This document shows, one piece after another, positions 24,233 to 33,612 of a stretch of 43,438 nt of DNA. Where the stretch lies: contig SKSL01000205.1 of the NCBI GenBank assembly GCA_007123015.1, positions 1 to 43,438 on the forward strand, in the 5' to 3' direction. Source of the DNA: Natronohydrobacter sp. (GTDB taxonomy: Bacteria; Pseudomonadota; Alphaproteobacteria; Rhodobacterales; Rhodobacteraceae). The translations under genes were made by a program, and so were the position numbers. The number at the start of each line of letters is the position of its first letter. Positions within the stretch are counted from its first letter, which is position 1. The notes beneath the pieces were generated by a model. That model made no database searches and was not told the origin of the DNA. It saw only the letters and a list, made by a program, of their open reading frames with translations.

Positions 24233-25486
24233 GTGACAGCGCGTGCAGAGAATATGCGGATCGACGGCCAACGGCTGTGGGACAGCCTGATGGAGATGGC
24301 GCAGATCGGGCCCGGCATCGCAGGCGGGAACAATCGCCAGACCCTGACGGATGAGGATGGCGAGGCCCGCCATCTGTTCCAGCGCTGGTGCATTGACGCT
24401 GGCGGCTCCATGGGCGTTGACGAGATGGGCACCATGTTTGCGCGTTTTGAAGGAACCGATTCGGATGCGCTGCCGGTGTATGTCGGCAGCCACCTCGATA
24501 CGCAACCCACGGGCGGCAAATATGATGGGGTGCTTGGGGTTCTGGCCGGGTTGGAAGTGGTCCGCTCGATCCAGGATCTGGGAATAAAGACGCGCCGCCC
24601 GATTGTGGTAACGAACTGGACCAATGAGGAAGGCACGCGGTTTGCGCCCGCGATGCTCGGCTCGGGTGTGTTTGCGGGGGTGCTGGATCGCGATTGGGCG
24701 TATGACCGCGTCGATGCTGCGGGCACGCGGCTGGGCGACGAACTGGAGCGGATCGGCTGGAAGGGCGAAGAGCCCGTGGGCAGCCGCAAGATGCATGCCT
24801 TTCTGGAACTGCATATCGAACAGGGCCCGATCCTGGAAGCCGAGGGCAAGGATATCGGTGTCGTCACCCATGGGCAGGGCCTGCGCTGGATCGAATGTAC
24901 AGTGACCGGCAAGGGCCAGCATACCGGGTCAACGCCGATGTATCTGCGCCGCAATGCAGGGCGTGGGTTGGCGCGGGTGACGGAACTGGTACATGAGATT
25001 GCGATGACGCGCCAGCCCGATGCAGTGGGCGCGATCGGCCATATTGACGTGTATCCGAACAGCCGTAACATCATCCCGGAGAAGGTTGTTTTCACAGTCG
25101 ATTTCCGCTCGCACAAGCTGGATGTGCTGCTATCGATGGTCGAAGAATTCAACGCCCGTGCGCCGGGAATTTGCGCCGATATCGGGGTGAAATTCAGTGG
25201 CCATGTGGTGGGGCAATTTGACCCGCCCGCTTTTGACGAAACCCTGCTGGGGCGTATCCGTGACGCGGCGGACCGGCTGGGCTATAGCCATATGGATATT
25301 GTTTCGGGCGCGGGGCATGATGCCTGCTGGCTCAACCGGCTCTATCCGACGGCGATGATCATGTGTCCTTGTGTGGATGGGCTTTCGCATAACGAGGCAG
25401 AAGAAATCAGCCCGTATTGGGCGGAAGCCGGGGCGAATGTGCTGTTGCATGCGGTGCTGGAAACGGCAGAGGTGGTGCGTGCCTGA
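24233..25486 (+). CDS. M20 Zn-dependent N-carbamoyl-beta-amino-acid amidohydrolase
   Basis: This enzyme likely hydrolyses N-carbamoyl-beta-alanine (or the beta-aminoisobutyrate analogue) to the amino acid, CO2 and ammonia, the last step of reductive pyrimidine breakdown. The 417-aa protein has the di-zinc motifs of the M20 hydantoinase/carbamoylase group: GSHLDTQPTGGKYDGVLG, NWTNEEGTRF, ELHIEQGPILE and the C-terminal SGAGHDA. The start GTG at 24233 follows GGGAGGG; ATG at 24254 is possible. Beta-ureidopropionase is favoured over L-carbamoylase or allantoate amidohydrolase because of the PreTA and dihydropyrimidinase neighbours. The stop falls in the loop of a palindromic repeat (25474-25499). 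Confidence 0.9.
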   Translation: MTARAENMRIDGQRLWDSLMEMAQIGPGIAGGNNRQTLTDEDGEARHLFQRWCIDAGGSMGVDEMGTMFARFEGTDSDALPVYVGSHLDTQPTGGKYDGVLGVLAGLEVVRSIQDLGIKTRRPIVVTNWTNEEGTRFAPAMLGSGVFAGVLDRDWAYDRVDAAGTRLGDELERIGWKGEEPVGSRKMHAFLELHIEQGPILEAEGKDIGVVTHGQGLRWIECTVTGKGQHTGSTPMYLRRNAGRGLARVTELVHEIAMTRQPDAVGAIGHIDVYPNSRNIIPEKVVFTVDFRSHKLDVLLSMVEEFNARAPGICADIGVKFSGHVVGQFDPPAFDETLLGRIRDAADRLGYSHMDIVSGAGHDACWLNRLYPTAMIMCPCVDGLSHNEAEEISPYWAEAGANVLLHAVLETAEVVRA

Positions 25487-25499
25487 GCACGCACCCTAC
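25474..25499. repeat. GGTGCGTG/CACGCACC palindromic repeat, copy 2
   Basis: Perfect 9-bp arms (25474-25482 and 25487-25495) flank a four-base loop that contains the stop codon of the M20 gene; CTAC follows. The last three codons of that gene lie in the left arm. Confidence 0.8.
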
Positions 25500-25547
25500 A
25501 AAAATAGCAGCCCTGCGCGGCTGAAGACAGGAACGGGGAGTAGCATC

Positions 25548-26999
25548 ATGTCAACGATCATCAAAAACGGCACCATCGTCACCCATGACCTGACCTACAC
25601 CGCGGATGTGCGGGTCGAGGGCGGCAAGATCCTTGAGATCGGACCGAACCTGAGTGGCGACAGCACGCTTGACGCCACTGGCTGCTATATCATGCCCGGC
25701 GGGATCGATCCGCATACGCATCTGGAAATGCCCTTCATGGGCACTTATTCCAGCGATGATTTCGAGAGCGGCACGCGTGCGGCGCTGTCAGGCGGAACGA
25801 CGATGGTGATCGATTTCGCGCTGCCCTCGCCCGGTCAGGGGCTGATGGATGCGCTGAAGATGTGGGATAACAAATCGGGCCGCGCGCATTGCGATTACAG
25901 CTACCACATGGCGATCACCTGGTGGTCCGAGCAGGTCTTCGATGAAATGCCCGAGGCAGTCAGACGCGGGATCACAAGCTTCAAGCATTTCCTCGCCTAT
26001 AAGGGCGCGCTGATGGTGAATGATGACGAGCTGTTCGCGTCCTTCCGCCGCGTGCGCGAGGTTGGCGGCGTGGCCATGGTCCATGCTGAAAACGGCGATG
26101 TGGTGGCGGAACTCTCGGCGAAGCTACTGGCCGAAGGCAATACCGGCCCCGAAGCGCATGCCTATTCGCGGCCTTCTCAGGTCGAGGGCGAGGCCACCAA
26201 CCGCGCCATCATGATCGCCGATATGGCCGGCGTGCCGCTTTATGTGGTCCATACTTCTTGCGAGGAAGCCCATGAAGCGATCCGCCGCGCCAAGCAGAAC
26301 GGCAAGCGCGTCTGGGGCGAGCCGCTGATCCAGCATCTGACGCTCGACGAGAGCGAATATTTCCACCCCGACTGGGATCATGCTGCCCGCCGCGTCATGT
26401 CGCCGCCTTTCCGCAACAAGGCGCATCAGGACAGCCTGTGGGCCGGTCTGGCCTCCGGGACACTCTCGGCTGTGGCGACGGATCATTGCGCGTTTACCAC
26501 CGATCAGAAACGCTTTGGCCTGGGCGATTTCACCAAGATCCCCAATGGTACGGGCGGGCTGGAAGACCGGATGCCGATGCTCTGGACGAAAGGCGTGCGC
26601 ACGGGCCGCATCACGATGAATGAATTTGTGGCCGTGACCTCGACCAATATCGCCAAGATTTTCGGGATGTATCCGCGCAAGGGCGCTGTGGCCGTTGGGG
26701 CGGATGCGGATCTGGTGGTCTGGGATCCGGAAAAATCCAAGACCATCACTGCCAGCGCCCAGCAATCTGCGATTGATTACAATGTCTTCGAAGGGCACGA
26801 GGTGACCGGCCTGCCGCGCTATGTGCTCTCACGCGGACGGGTGATGGTCAAGGACGGGGCCTTTGACGGGCAGGAAGGGCATGGGAAATTCATCGAGCGC
26901 TGCCCGAACGGTCCCGTCAATCAGGCGCTTTCGACCTGGAAAGACCTGACCGCGCCGCGACCCGTTCAGCGCTCGGGCATCCCGGCGACGGGGGTCTGA
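25548..26999 (+). CDS. hydA: Dihydropyrimidinase (D-hydantoinase)
   Basis: This cyclic amidohydrolase opens dihydrouracil or dihydrothymine to the N-carbamoyl beta-amino acid. The 483-aa protein has the metal-binding GGIDPHTHLEMPF (H56, H58), the lysine expected to be carbamylated (K152, in FLAYKG), the later histidine segments VPLYVVHTSCEEA and the aspartate-containing ATDHCAF. Length matches the family. The start at 25548 has GGGGAG upstream; the frame is open to 25371, but that part overlaps the M20 gene. The next gene starts within its stop codon (TGATG), so the transporter ATPase is translationally coupled to it. Confidence 0.95.
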   Translation: MSTIIKNGTIVTHDLTYTADVRVEGGKILEIGPNLSGDSTLDATGCYIMPGGIDPHTHLEMPFMGTYSSDDFESGTRAALSGGTTMVIDFALPSPGQGLMDALKMWDNKSGRAHCDYSYHMAITWWSEQVFDEMPEAVRRGITSFKHFLAYKGALMVNDDELFASFRRVREVGGVAMVHAENGDVVAELSAKLLAEGNTGPEAHAYSRPSQVEGEATNRAIMIADMAGVPLYVVHTSCEEAHEAIRRAKQNGKRVWGEPLIQHLTLDESEYFHPDWDHAARRVMSPPFRNKAHQDSLWAGLASGTLSAVATDHCAFTTDQKRFGLGDFTKIPNGTGGLEDRMPMLWTKGVRTGRITMNEFVAVTSTNIAKIFGMYPRKGAVAVGADADLVVWDPEKSKTITASAQQSAIDYNVFEGHEVTGLPRYVLSRGRVMVKDGAFDGQEGHGKFIERCPNGPVNQALSTWKDLTAPRPVQRSGIPATGV

Positions 27000-27790
27000 T
27001 GCGCGACACCACGACCGCGCCCGTGATCTCTGCGCAGGGCCTCAATCTGATCTTTCAGACGAATGACGGCCCTGTGCATGCGCTCAAGGACGTGACGCTT
27101 GATATCGCCAAAGGCGAATTTGTCAGCTTCATCGGCCCCTCGGGCTGCGGCAAGACGACCTTTTTGCGCGTGATCGCCGATCTGGAACAGCCCACATCCG
27201 GCACGATCACCGTCAATGACATGTCGCCCGAAGCCGCGCGCAAGGCCCGCGCCTATGGCTATGTGTTCCAGGCGGCCGGGCTCTACCCGTGGCGCACGAT
27301 TGCGGGCAATATCAAGCTGCCGCTTGAAATCATGGGCTATCCGAGGGCCGAGCAGGAAGCCCGCGTCGCCAAGGTTCTTGATCTGGTCGAGCTTTCGGGT
27401 TTCGCGCGCAAATTCCCCTGGCAGCTCTCGGGCGGCATGCAGCAACGCGCTTCGATCGCGCGCGCGTTGTCTTTCGACGCCGATATCCTGCTGATGGACG
27501 AACCTTTCGGTGCGCTGGATGAAATCGTGCGCGACCGGCTGAATGAACAGTTGCTCGACCTGTGGGCGCGCACTGAAAAGACCATTGGCTTTGTCACCCA
27601 TTCCATCCCTGAAGCCGTCTATCTCTCCACCAAGATCGTGGTCATGTCCCCGCGCCCTGGCCGCATCACTGATGTGATTGACAGCCCGCTGCCGCGCATC
27701 CGCCCGCTAGAAATCCGTGACAGCCCCGAATTCATCGAGATCGCCCATCGCGTGCGCGAAGGGCTCAGGGCAGGGCATCTGGATGACTGA
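26999..27790 (+). CDS. ABC transporter ATPase of the pyrimidine locus
   Basis: The 263-aa protein is an ATPase of the nitrate/sulfonate/taurine (SsuB/TauB/ThiZ) type. It shows Walker A GPSGCGKTTFLRV, Q-loop VFQAAGLYPWRT, signature LSGGMQQRASIARAL, Walker B ILLMDEPFGALDE and H-loop VTHSIPEAVYLS. It drives uptake through the two permeases encoded downstream. Its start overlaps the dihydropyrimidinase stop by one base. The substrate is inferred from the operon: uracil, thymine or another pyrimidine-ring compound. The binding protein is of the NMT1/THI5 (pyrimidine precursor) fold, in line with that idea. Confidence 0.92.
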   Translation: MRDTTTAPVISAQGLNLIFQTNDGPVHALKDVTLDIAKGEFVSFIGPSGCGKTTFLRVIADLEQPTSGTITVNDMSPEAARKARAYGYVFQAAGLYPWRTIAGNIKLPLEIMGYPRAEQEARVAKVLDLVELSGFARKFPWQLSGGMQQRASIARALSFDADILLMDEPFGALDEIVRDRLNEQLLDLWARTEKTIGFVTHSIPEAVYLSTKIVVMSPRPGRITDVIDSPLPRIRPLEIRDSPEFIEIAHRVREGLRAGHLDD

Positions 27791-27796
27791 GCCTGC

Positions 27797-27862
27797 ATTT
27801 TCTTGCTGCAAATACTCCGGGGGGAGGGCCCGCAGGGACCGGGGGGCAGCGCCCCCCCTGCC
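27797..27862 (+). repeat. GC-hairpin repeat element, copy B (inside an operon)
   Basis: This is a diverged copy of the elements at 12456 and 37609: an edge TTTTCTTGCTGCAAATACTC, a run of G, a GGGCCC-containing middle and a perfect terminal hairpin GGGGGGC (27841-27847) with GCCCCCC (27851-27857). It occupies the gap between the ATPase and the first permease gene and could weaken or modulate read-through, or stabilise the upstream mRNA. Confidence 0.7.
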
Positions 27863-27874
27863 AGCGTGATCCCC

Positions 27875-28771
27875 ATGCGCAACATCTTCCCAGTGCTCGC
27901 TGTCACAGCCTTTCTCATCGCGCTTTGGTATGCCGCAGTGATCCCGATGAATGCGCAATGGACGCAGGATCAGGCTCGCCGTGCCGGACAGGATCTGTCT
28001 TTTGCCGAACTGGTTACCGATACCATGTCACAAGCCCGTCCGCGCCTGCCCGCCCCGCATCAGGTCGCGCAAGAGTTGTGGAATTCGACCGTGGTCGAGG
28101 AAATGACCGGGCGGCGCGGTTTCATGAATACGGGCAGCCTGTCCAATCGCAGCCTGATCTATCACGGCTGGGTCACGCTTTCGGCCACGCTTCTGGGCTT
28201 TGCCATCGGATCCGCTTTGGGCATCACGCTGGCTATTGGCATTGTTCATAACCGCGCGATGGATGCGAGCGTCATGCCTTGGGCGATTGCCAGCCAGACC
28301 ATCCCGATACTCGCCATAGCACCGATGATTATCGTGGTGCTGAATGCAATCGGTATCACTGGCCTGATCCCGAAAGCGATCATCTCGACCTATCTCAGTT
28401 TCTTCCCGGTCGTCGTCGGAATGGTCAAGGGGTTGCGCGCGCCGGACCAGATGCAGCTTGATCTGATGAAGACCTACAGCGCCTCTGGCGGGCAGGTCTT
28501 TGCGAAACTGCGCTGGCCCTCGGCCATGCCGTATCTTTTTGCGTCCCTCAAAGTGGCGATTGCCGCTGCCTTGGTGGGGGCGATTGTGGCTGAATTGCCG
28601 ACAGGGGCCTCGGCAGGCTTGGGGGCGCGGCTGCTTTCGGGCAGCTATTTCGGCCAGACGCTGCAAATCTGGTCTGCACTTTTCGCAGCAGCGATCCTTG
28701 CTGCCAGCATGGTGGCGCTGATCGGGCTTGTTCAACGGATCGCGCTCAAGCGGATGGGGATGGCTGCATGA
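27875..28771 (+). CDS. ABC transporter permease 1 of the pyrimidine locus
   Basis: This 298-aa membrane protein of the BPD_transp_1 (SsuC/TauC) type has about six hydrophobic segments. The EAA-like cytoplasmic loop is visible as YSASGGQVFAKLRWPSAMPYLFASLKVA. An extended N-terminal periplasmic segment (about residues 25-90, rich in charged residues) separates helix 1 from the rest. The start at 27875 is chosen because upstream codons run through the palindromic repeat; GTG at 27866 is an alternative, and neither has a good ribosome binding site. It overlaps permease 2 by four bases (ATGA), so the two are expected to form a heterodimeric channel. Confidence 0.88.
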   Translation: MRNIFPVLAVTAFLIALWYAAVIPMNAQWTQDQARRAGQDLSFAELVTDTMSQARPRLPAPHQVAQELWNSTVVEEMTGRRGFMNTGSLSNRSLIYHGWVTLSATLLGFAIGSALGITLAIGIVHNRAMDASVMPWAIASQTIPILAIAPMIIVVLNAIGITGLIPKAIISTYLSFFPVVVGMVKGLRAPDQMQLDLMKTYSASGGQVFAKLRWPSAMPYLFASLKVAIAAALVGAIVAELPTGASAGLGARLLSGSYFGQTLQIWSALFAAAILAASMVALIGLVQRIALKRMGMAA

Positions 28772-29889
28772 CTGTGTTGCAGCAAACCGGGGCGCTGCAA
28801 GCGTTGGGCGTTGCCTTGGCAACGACCGTTGCGTTGCTCGCTGGTGGCATCGCGCAGGCGCCCGCGCAGGTCATGCTGGCGCTGACCGCGTCCTGTGGGG
28901 TCTTCGTGATCAATTATCTGCTTGGCTGGGTTCAGCGCGGCCCTGCCTATCTGAACCTGCTGGTCCTGCTGGTCATTTTCACCAATCTCTGGATCGCGGC
29001 CCTGGCACTTTCCGCGGCACCTGATGCTGCGCTCTGGGTTGGCGCGTCTACAGTGGCCATCTGGCTTCTGGCCTGGTGGTTGGTGGCGCAACTGGCTGAT
29101 CTGCCTTCGCGCAAAGGCGTGCTTGGGCTTGGACAAGCGTTGCTTGCGCCGTTCCTGTTTGGCGCGACCCTGCTGTGGCTCTGGGAATTGACCGTGCGCG
29201 CGCTTGATGTGCCGCGCGTGATCCTGCCTGCCCCCTCAGCCATCTGGGACCGTATCCTACGCTCGACCGATATCCTGTGGATCGACTTCGTGCAGACTTT
29301 CGTCAAAGGCGCGCTGTCGGGTTATGCCATCGGGGTGGGCGCGGCCCTGGTCTTTGCGCTTGCTGTGGACCGCTCTGATTTCCTGCGCCGGGGACTGTTG
29401 CCAGTGGGCAATTTTCTGGCAGCGCTGCCGATCATCGGCACGGCCCCGATCATGGTCATGTGGTTCGGGTTTGACTGGCCGTCCAAGGCGGCTGTGGTGG
29501 TTGCGATGGTGTTTTTTCCGATGCTGGTCAACACAGTACAGGGGCTGGCCGCGACCGAGGCGATGCAGCGCGACCTGATGCGCACTTATAACGCAAGCTG
29601 GTCCCAATCGCTGATCAAGTTGCGCTTGCCGGCTGCGATGCCCTTCATCTTCAACGGGCTGAAAATCGCGTCGACGCTGGCCTTGATCGGGGCAATCGTT
29701 GCTGAATTTTTTGGCTCTCCGACGCGCGGGATGGGGTTTCGTATCTCGACCGAAGTGGGGCGCTTGCAACTGGATATGGTCTGGGCCGAAATTGCCGTGG
29801 CAGCCCTTGCAGGGTCGCTGTTTTACGGCGTGATCGCGCTGGTGGAACGAGGGGTGACGTTCTGGCACCCGTCGCAACGCGGGCGCTAA
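28768..29889 (+). CDS. ABC transporter permease 2 of the pyrimidine locus
   Basis: This 373-aa permease of the same type as its neighbour has extra N-terminal hydrophobic helices (about residues 1-110) before the core permease domain. The EAA loop is YNASWSQSLIKLRLPAAMPFIFNGLK. The four-base overlap with permease 1 implies translational coupling and equal production of both subunits. The long N-terminal membrane region is more than the family minimum. It precedes the binding-protein gene by 44 bases. Confidence 0.9.
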   Translation: MTVLQQTGALQALGVALATTVALLAGGIAQAPAQVMLALTASCGVFVINYLLGWVQRGPAYLNLLVLLVIFTNLWIAALALSAAPDAALWVGASTVAIWLLAWWLVAQLADLPSRKGVLGLGQALLAPFLFGATLLWLWELTVRALDVPRVILPAPSAIWDRILRSTDILWIDFVQTFVKGALSGYAIGVGAALVFALAVDRSDFLRRGLLPVGNFLAALPIIGTAPIMVMWFGFDWPSKAAVVVAMVFFPMLVNTVQGLAATEAMQRDLMRTYNASWSQSLIKLRLPAAMPFIFNGLKIASTLALIGAIVAEFFGSPTRGMGFRISTEVGRLQLDMVWAEIAVAALAGSLFYGVIALVERGVTFWHPSQRGR

Positions 29890-29933
29890 TATCCTGAGAC
29901 CCGATAATGGGCCAGGCAACTTGGAGGTGGAAA

Positions 29934-30923
29934 ATGAAGAAAACGGTATACGGGTCAGTTGCGGCCCTGGGGCTGGGCATGGCCCCTGCTGCATGGGCGC
30001 TGGATGATGTGACCTTGCAGCTGAAATGGGTCACGCAGGCGCAATTCGCGGGCTATTATGTTGCACTTGAGAACGGCTACTTCGAGGAAGAAGGCCTGAA
30101 TGTCACCATCCGCCCGGGTGGCCCCGATATCGCGCCGCCGCAGGTCATCGCAGGTGGCGGGGCCGATGTCATCGTCGAGTGGATGCCCGCCGCTCTGGCC
30201 GCGCGCGAAAACGGTCTGCCGCTGGTGAATATCGCCCAGCCCTTCAAGCGTTCGGGCATGATGCTGACCTGCCTCGCGGAAACCGGGATCACCAGCCCCG
30301 AGGATTTCCCGGGCCGCACGCTGGGCGTGTGGTTCTTCGGTAATGAATTCCCGTTCCTAAGTTGGATGAGCACGCTTGGCATCCCGACCGAAGGTGGCGA
30401 GGACGGTGTCGAAGTGCTGCGGCAGGGCTTCAATGTGGACCCGCTCTTGCAGCGGCAGGCCGATTGCATCTCGACCATGACCTATAACGAGTTCTGGCAG
30501 GTGATCGACGCAGGCATCTCTGAGGACGAGCTTGTGACCTTCAAATATGAAGATCAGGGCGTCGCCACGCTGGAAGACGGGCTTTGGGTCATGGAAAATC
30601 GGCTGGAAGATCCGGAGTTCGTGGACAAGATGGCCCGCTTCGTGCGCGCCTCGATGCGCGGCTGGGAATGGGCAGCCGAGAATGTCGAGGACGCCGCGAT
30701 GATCGTGCTCGAATTTGACGACACGGGCGCGCAGACTGAAGAGCATCAGATCCGCATGATGGGTGAAGTTGCACTGCTGATCGAGGGCTCGGATGGGACG
30801 CTTTCGATCGAAGACGCAGAGCGCACAGTCGCAACGCTGCTGGCCGGTGGTTCTGACCCGGTGATCACAGCGGCCCCAGAGGGCGCCTGGAGTTCTGCTG
30901 TGACGGATGCCGCGCTCAACTGA
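29934..30923 (+). CDS. ABC transporter substrate-binding protein (NMT1/THI5-like)
   Basis: This is the periplasmic binding protein of the pyrimidine-locus transporter, 329 aa. The start at 29934 follows a near-perfect TTGGAGGTGG. A Sec signal peptide (MKKTVYGSVAALGLGMAPAAWA) is cleaved before LDDVTLQLKW. The mature part has the NMT1/THI5 pattern: LKWVTQAQFAGYYVALENGYFEEEGLNVTIRPGG, and GGGADVIVEWMPAALAAREN. Relatives bind thiamine pyrimidine precursors or similar ring compounds. Position at the end of the operon and before a strong terminator (30942-30970) suggests it closes the transcript. The exact ligand cannot be read from the sequence. Confidence 0.92.
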   Translation: MKKTVYGSVAALGLGMAPAAWALDDVTLQLKWVTQAQFAGYYVALENGYFEEEGLNVTIRPGGPDIAPPQVIAGGGADVIVEWMPAALAARENGLPLVNIAQPFKRSGMMLTCLAETGITSPEDFPGRTLGVWFFGNEFPFLSWMSTLGIPTEGGEDGVEVLRQGFNVDPLLQRQADCISTMTYNEFWQVIDAGISEDELVTFKYEDQGVATLEDGLWVMENRLEDPEFVDKMARFVRASMRGWEWAAENVEDAAMIVLEFDDTGAQTEEHQIRMMGEVALLIEGSDGTLSIEDAERTVATLLAGGSDPVITAAPEGAWSSAVTDAALN

Positions 30924-30941
30924 GCAACGACAGGATTTTAC

Positions 30942-30970
30942 AAGGCCCCGCAGCGCAGCGGGGCCTTTTT
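30942..30970 (+). terminator. Intrinsic terminator of the pyrimidine-transporter operon
   Basis: AAGGCCCCGC (30942-30951) pairs perfectly with GCGGGGCCTT (30958-30967) around a six-base loop, followed by T residues to 30970. It lies 18 bases after the binding-protein stop and just before the end of convergent pepN. Confidence 0.9.
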
Positions 30971-30976
30971 CCATGT

Positions 30977-33538
30977 TCACTCCAGCATCCGGCCGACCAT
31001 TTCGCTCATGTCGCGGCTCAGCCCGGGATGGTCCATGATCCGTTCCAGTTCCGCCCGGATCAGGTTCTGGCGTTGGCTGTCATAGCGCCGCCAGGTCTCG
31101 AACAGGGTCGAGACGCGGGCCGCGGCTTGCGGGTTCGCCCCATCGAGCCGGATCAGCCAGTCTGCAACCAGTTTGTAGCTCGCGCCATCTTTGGCATGAA
31201 AGCCTGCCGGATTCGTGCCCAAGGCCCCGATCACCGAGCGGAACCGGTTGGGGTTCTTCCAGTCGAAATCAGCATGCTCGGTCAGTGACAGGGCAAGGCT
31301 TGCTGCGTGTTCGGGTGCGGAAAGGGACACCTGCGCGGCGAACCATTTATCGAGAACCAGCCGGTCGCTGGCCCATTGGCGGTAGAATTGCGCCGTTTCG
31401 GCATCAGCCGCCCCGATGGCCAGCAGTGCGCCCCAGGCACCCAACTGTTCGGTCATGTTATTGGCCGTTGCGAAGATCTCGCGCGCTTTTGCGCCGCCAT
31501 CGACGCGCGCGAGCATCCCCACGGCCTGCACGCGCAAGGCGCGGCGGCCCGCATCGCGGGCATCGGCGCTATAGGGGCCGGGGGTCTGCATCTGCGAAAT
31601 CACCAGCGCCAGATCGGGCGCGAGGGCTTCGGCGATGATCTGCAGCGCCTCGCATCGGGCGAGATAGATCACATCCGGGTCTGGCGTTTCGCCTGCATCA
31701 AAGAGAGCGCTCGCCAGATCATCCTGTGAAGGCAGACCAAGCGCGAGCGCGCGGAAGGCCGGGTCGAGCGCGTCATCGCGCAGCATCCGGCGCAGGGCAT
31801 CCAGATAGACAGGCCCCGGTTTCGCGCCCTCGCGGATCATTGCAAGCAGAATGTCACGTGCGAGCGCGCGGCCTGCTTCAAAGCGGTTCACAGGGTCTGT
31901 GTCATGGGCCAGCATCAGCGCGCGATCCTCATTCGAGAGCGCGTGGTGCAGGATCACGGGCGCAGAAACCCCACGCAGGAGCGAGGCGACAGGCGGCGCA
32001 TCCAGCCCGTCGAAGGTGAAGCTTTGCTCGGGGCTGTCCAGTTCCAGAACCTGCGTCGGCAGAAGTTCCTGACCGTCACGGCTGATCAGCCCCATGGCGA
32101 CCGGGATCAGAAGCGGCTCTTTCAGTGGCTGGCCGGGGGTGGGGGGCGTGTGCTGGCGCAGGGTCAAGGTATAGCGCCCGTCCTGCCAATCTTCGGTGAC
32201 GTCAATGCGCGGGGTGCCCGCCTGCCCATACCAGCGCTTGAATTGCGACAGATCCCGGCCTGCAGCTTCCTCGAAGACAGCGATCCAGTCCTCGATGGTG
32301 CAGGCCTGCCCGTCATGGCGGGTGAAATACAGGTCCAGCGCCGTCCTGTAGCGGTCTTCGCCGACCAGAAGCTGCAGCATGCGGATCAGTTCCGCGCCTT
32401 TTTCATAGACGGTCGCCGTGTAGAAATTGTTGATCTCGACATAGCTTTCGGGCCGCACCGGATGCGCGAGCGGGCCTGCATCTTCTCGGAACTGACGGGC
32501 GCGTAGTGTCAACACATCTTCGATCCGCTTGACAGCATGGCTGCGCATATCGCCCATGAATTGCTGGTCGCGAAAGACCGTCAGCCCTTCTTTCAGCGAC
32601 AGCTGGAACCAGTCGCGACAGGTGATGCGATTGCCGGTCCAGTTGTGGAAATATTCATGCGCGATGATGCGCTCGATGCTGGCATAATTGCTGTCGGTCG
32701 CGGTTTCGGGCGAGGCCAGCACATAAGCCGAATTGAAGATATTCAGCCCCTTGTTCTCCATCGCGCCCATGTTGAAATCATCAACGGCTACAATGTTGAA
32801 CTGATCAAGGTCATAGGCGCGCCCATAGACCTGCTCATCCCAGAGCATCGAGCGTTTGAGCGCTTCCATCGCATAGCCGGTCTTGCCCTCATCGCCGGGG
32901 CGAACCCAGATATTCAGCGCCACATCACGACCGTCCATGGTGCGGAACTGGTCGCGCGTAGCGACCAGATCGCCTGCCACGAGCGCGAACAGGTAGCTTG
33001 GTTTGGGATGCGGGTCGTGCCACTCGGCCCAGCCTTCGCCGGATGCCGTGAGATTGCCATTGGACAAGAGCACAGGCAGATCCGCCTCGATCCGCACACG
33101 GAACGGGGCCATCACATCGGGGCGATCAGGGTAGAAGGTGATCTTGCGAAAGCCCTCGGCTTCGCATTGCGTGCAATACATTGCGCGCGACATATAGAGC
33201 CCTTCCAGCGCAGTGTTGCCCTCAGGTGTGATCTCGACTTCTGTTTCCAGAGTGAAACGACCCTCTGGCAGATCCTCGGCCGGAACGGTCAGGCCGGTGG
33301 CATCGGGCCGGGCGGAAAGGGGTTTGCCGTCAAGCGTGAGTGCGATGAGAGCCAGCTCCTCGCCATCGAGGCGCAGGTCATGACCGGGAGGACTGGCCGG
33401 GTTGCGGCGGAACTGGATCCGCGCAAAGACGCGCGTCCTCTGGGGGGCGAGGGTAAAGGTCAGGTCAACGTCGTCGACCAGAAAGGCAGGTGGCTGGTAA
33501 TCGGCCAGATGGATGGGATATGGGCTGGTGTCGCACAT
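30977..33538 (-). CDS. pepN: Aminopeptidase N (M1 family)
   Basis: PepN removes N-terminal amino acids from peptides in the cytoplasm. The 853-aa protein shows the exopeptidase motif GAMEN (NMGAMENKGLN) and the zinc site HEYFHNWTGN near residue 293, with the third ligand glutamate in LKEGLTVF. A C-terminal alpha-solenoid typical of the E. coli-type PepN (DUF3458 regions) follows. The start at 33538 (MCDTSPYPIHLADY) has GGAGGG four bases upstream; the frame is open to 33601 but passes into the repeat-containing gap. There is no signal peptide. It is convergent with the pyrimidine operon and shares the terminator region. Confidence 0.96.
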   Translation of the reverse strand: MCDTSPYPIHLADYQPPAFLVDDVDLTFTLAPQRTRVFARIQFRRNPASPPGHDLRLDGEELALIALTLDGKPLSARPDATGLTVPAEDLPEGRFTLETEVEITPEGNTALEGLYMSRAMYCTQCEAEGFRKITFYPDRPDVMAPFRVRIEADLPVLLSNGNLTASGEGWAEWHDPHPKPSYLFALVAGDLVATRDQFRTMDGRDVALNIWVRPGDEGKTGYAMEALKRSMLWDEQVYGRAYDLDQFNIVAVDDFNMGAMENKGLNIFNSAYVLASPETATDSNYASIERIIAHEYFHNWTGNRITCRDWFQLSLKEGLTVFRDQQFMGDMRSHAVKRIEDVLTLRARQFREDAGPLAHPVRPESYVEINNFYTATVYEKGAELIRMLQLLVGEDRYRTALDLYFTRHDGQACTIEDWIAVFEEAAGRDLSQFKRWYGQAGTPRIDVTEDWQDGRYTLTLRQHTPPTPGQPLKEPLLIPVAMGLISRDGQELLPTQVLELDSPEQSFTFDGLDAPPVASLLRGVSAPVILHHALSNEDRALMLAHDTDPVNRFEAGRALARDILLAMIREGAKPGPVYLDALRRMLRDDALDPAFRALALGLPSQDDLASALFDAGETPDPDVIYLARCEALQIIAEALAPDLALVISQMQTPGPYSADARDAGRRALRVQAVGMLARVDGGAKAREIFATANNMTEQLGAWGALLAIGAADAETAQFYRQWASDRLVLDKWFAAQVSLSAPEHAASLALSLTEHADFDWKNPNRFRSVIGALGTNPAGFHAKDGASYKLVADWLIRLDGANPQAAARVSTLFETWRRYDSQRQNLIRAELERIMDHPGLSRDMSEMVGRMLE

Positions 33539-33612
33539 CGGGCCCTCCTGCAGGCATGGCGGTTTTGCGCAAGATGTAGCTTGCACCGCCATTCGGGGCA
33601 ATCCGCCAGTAA

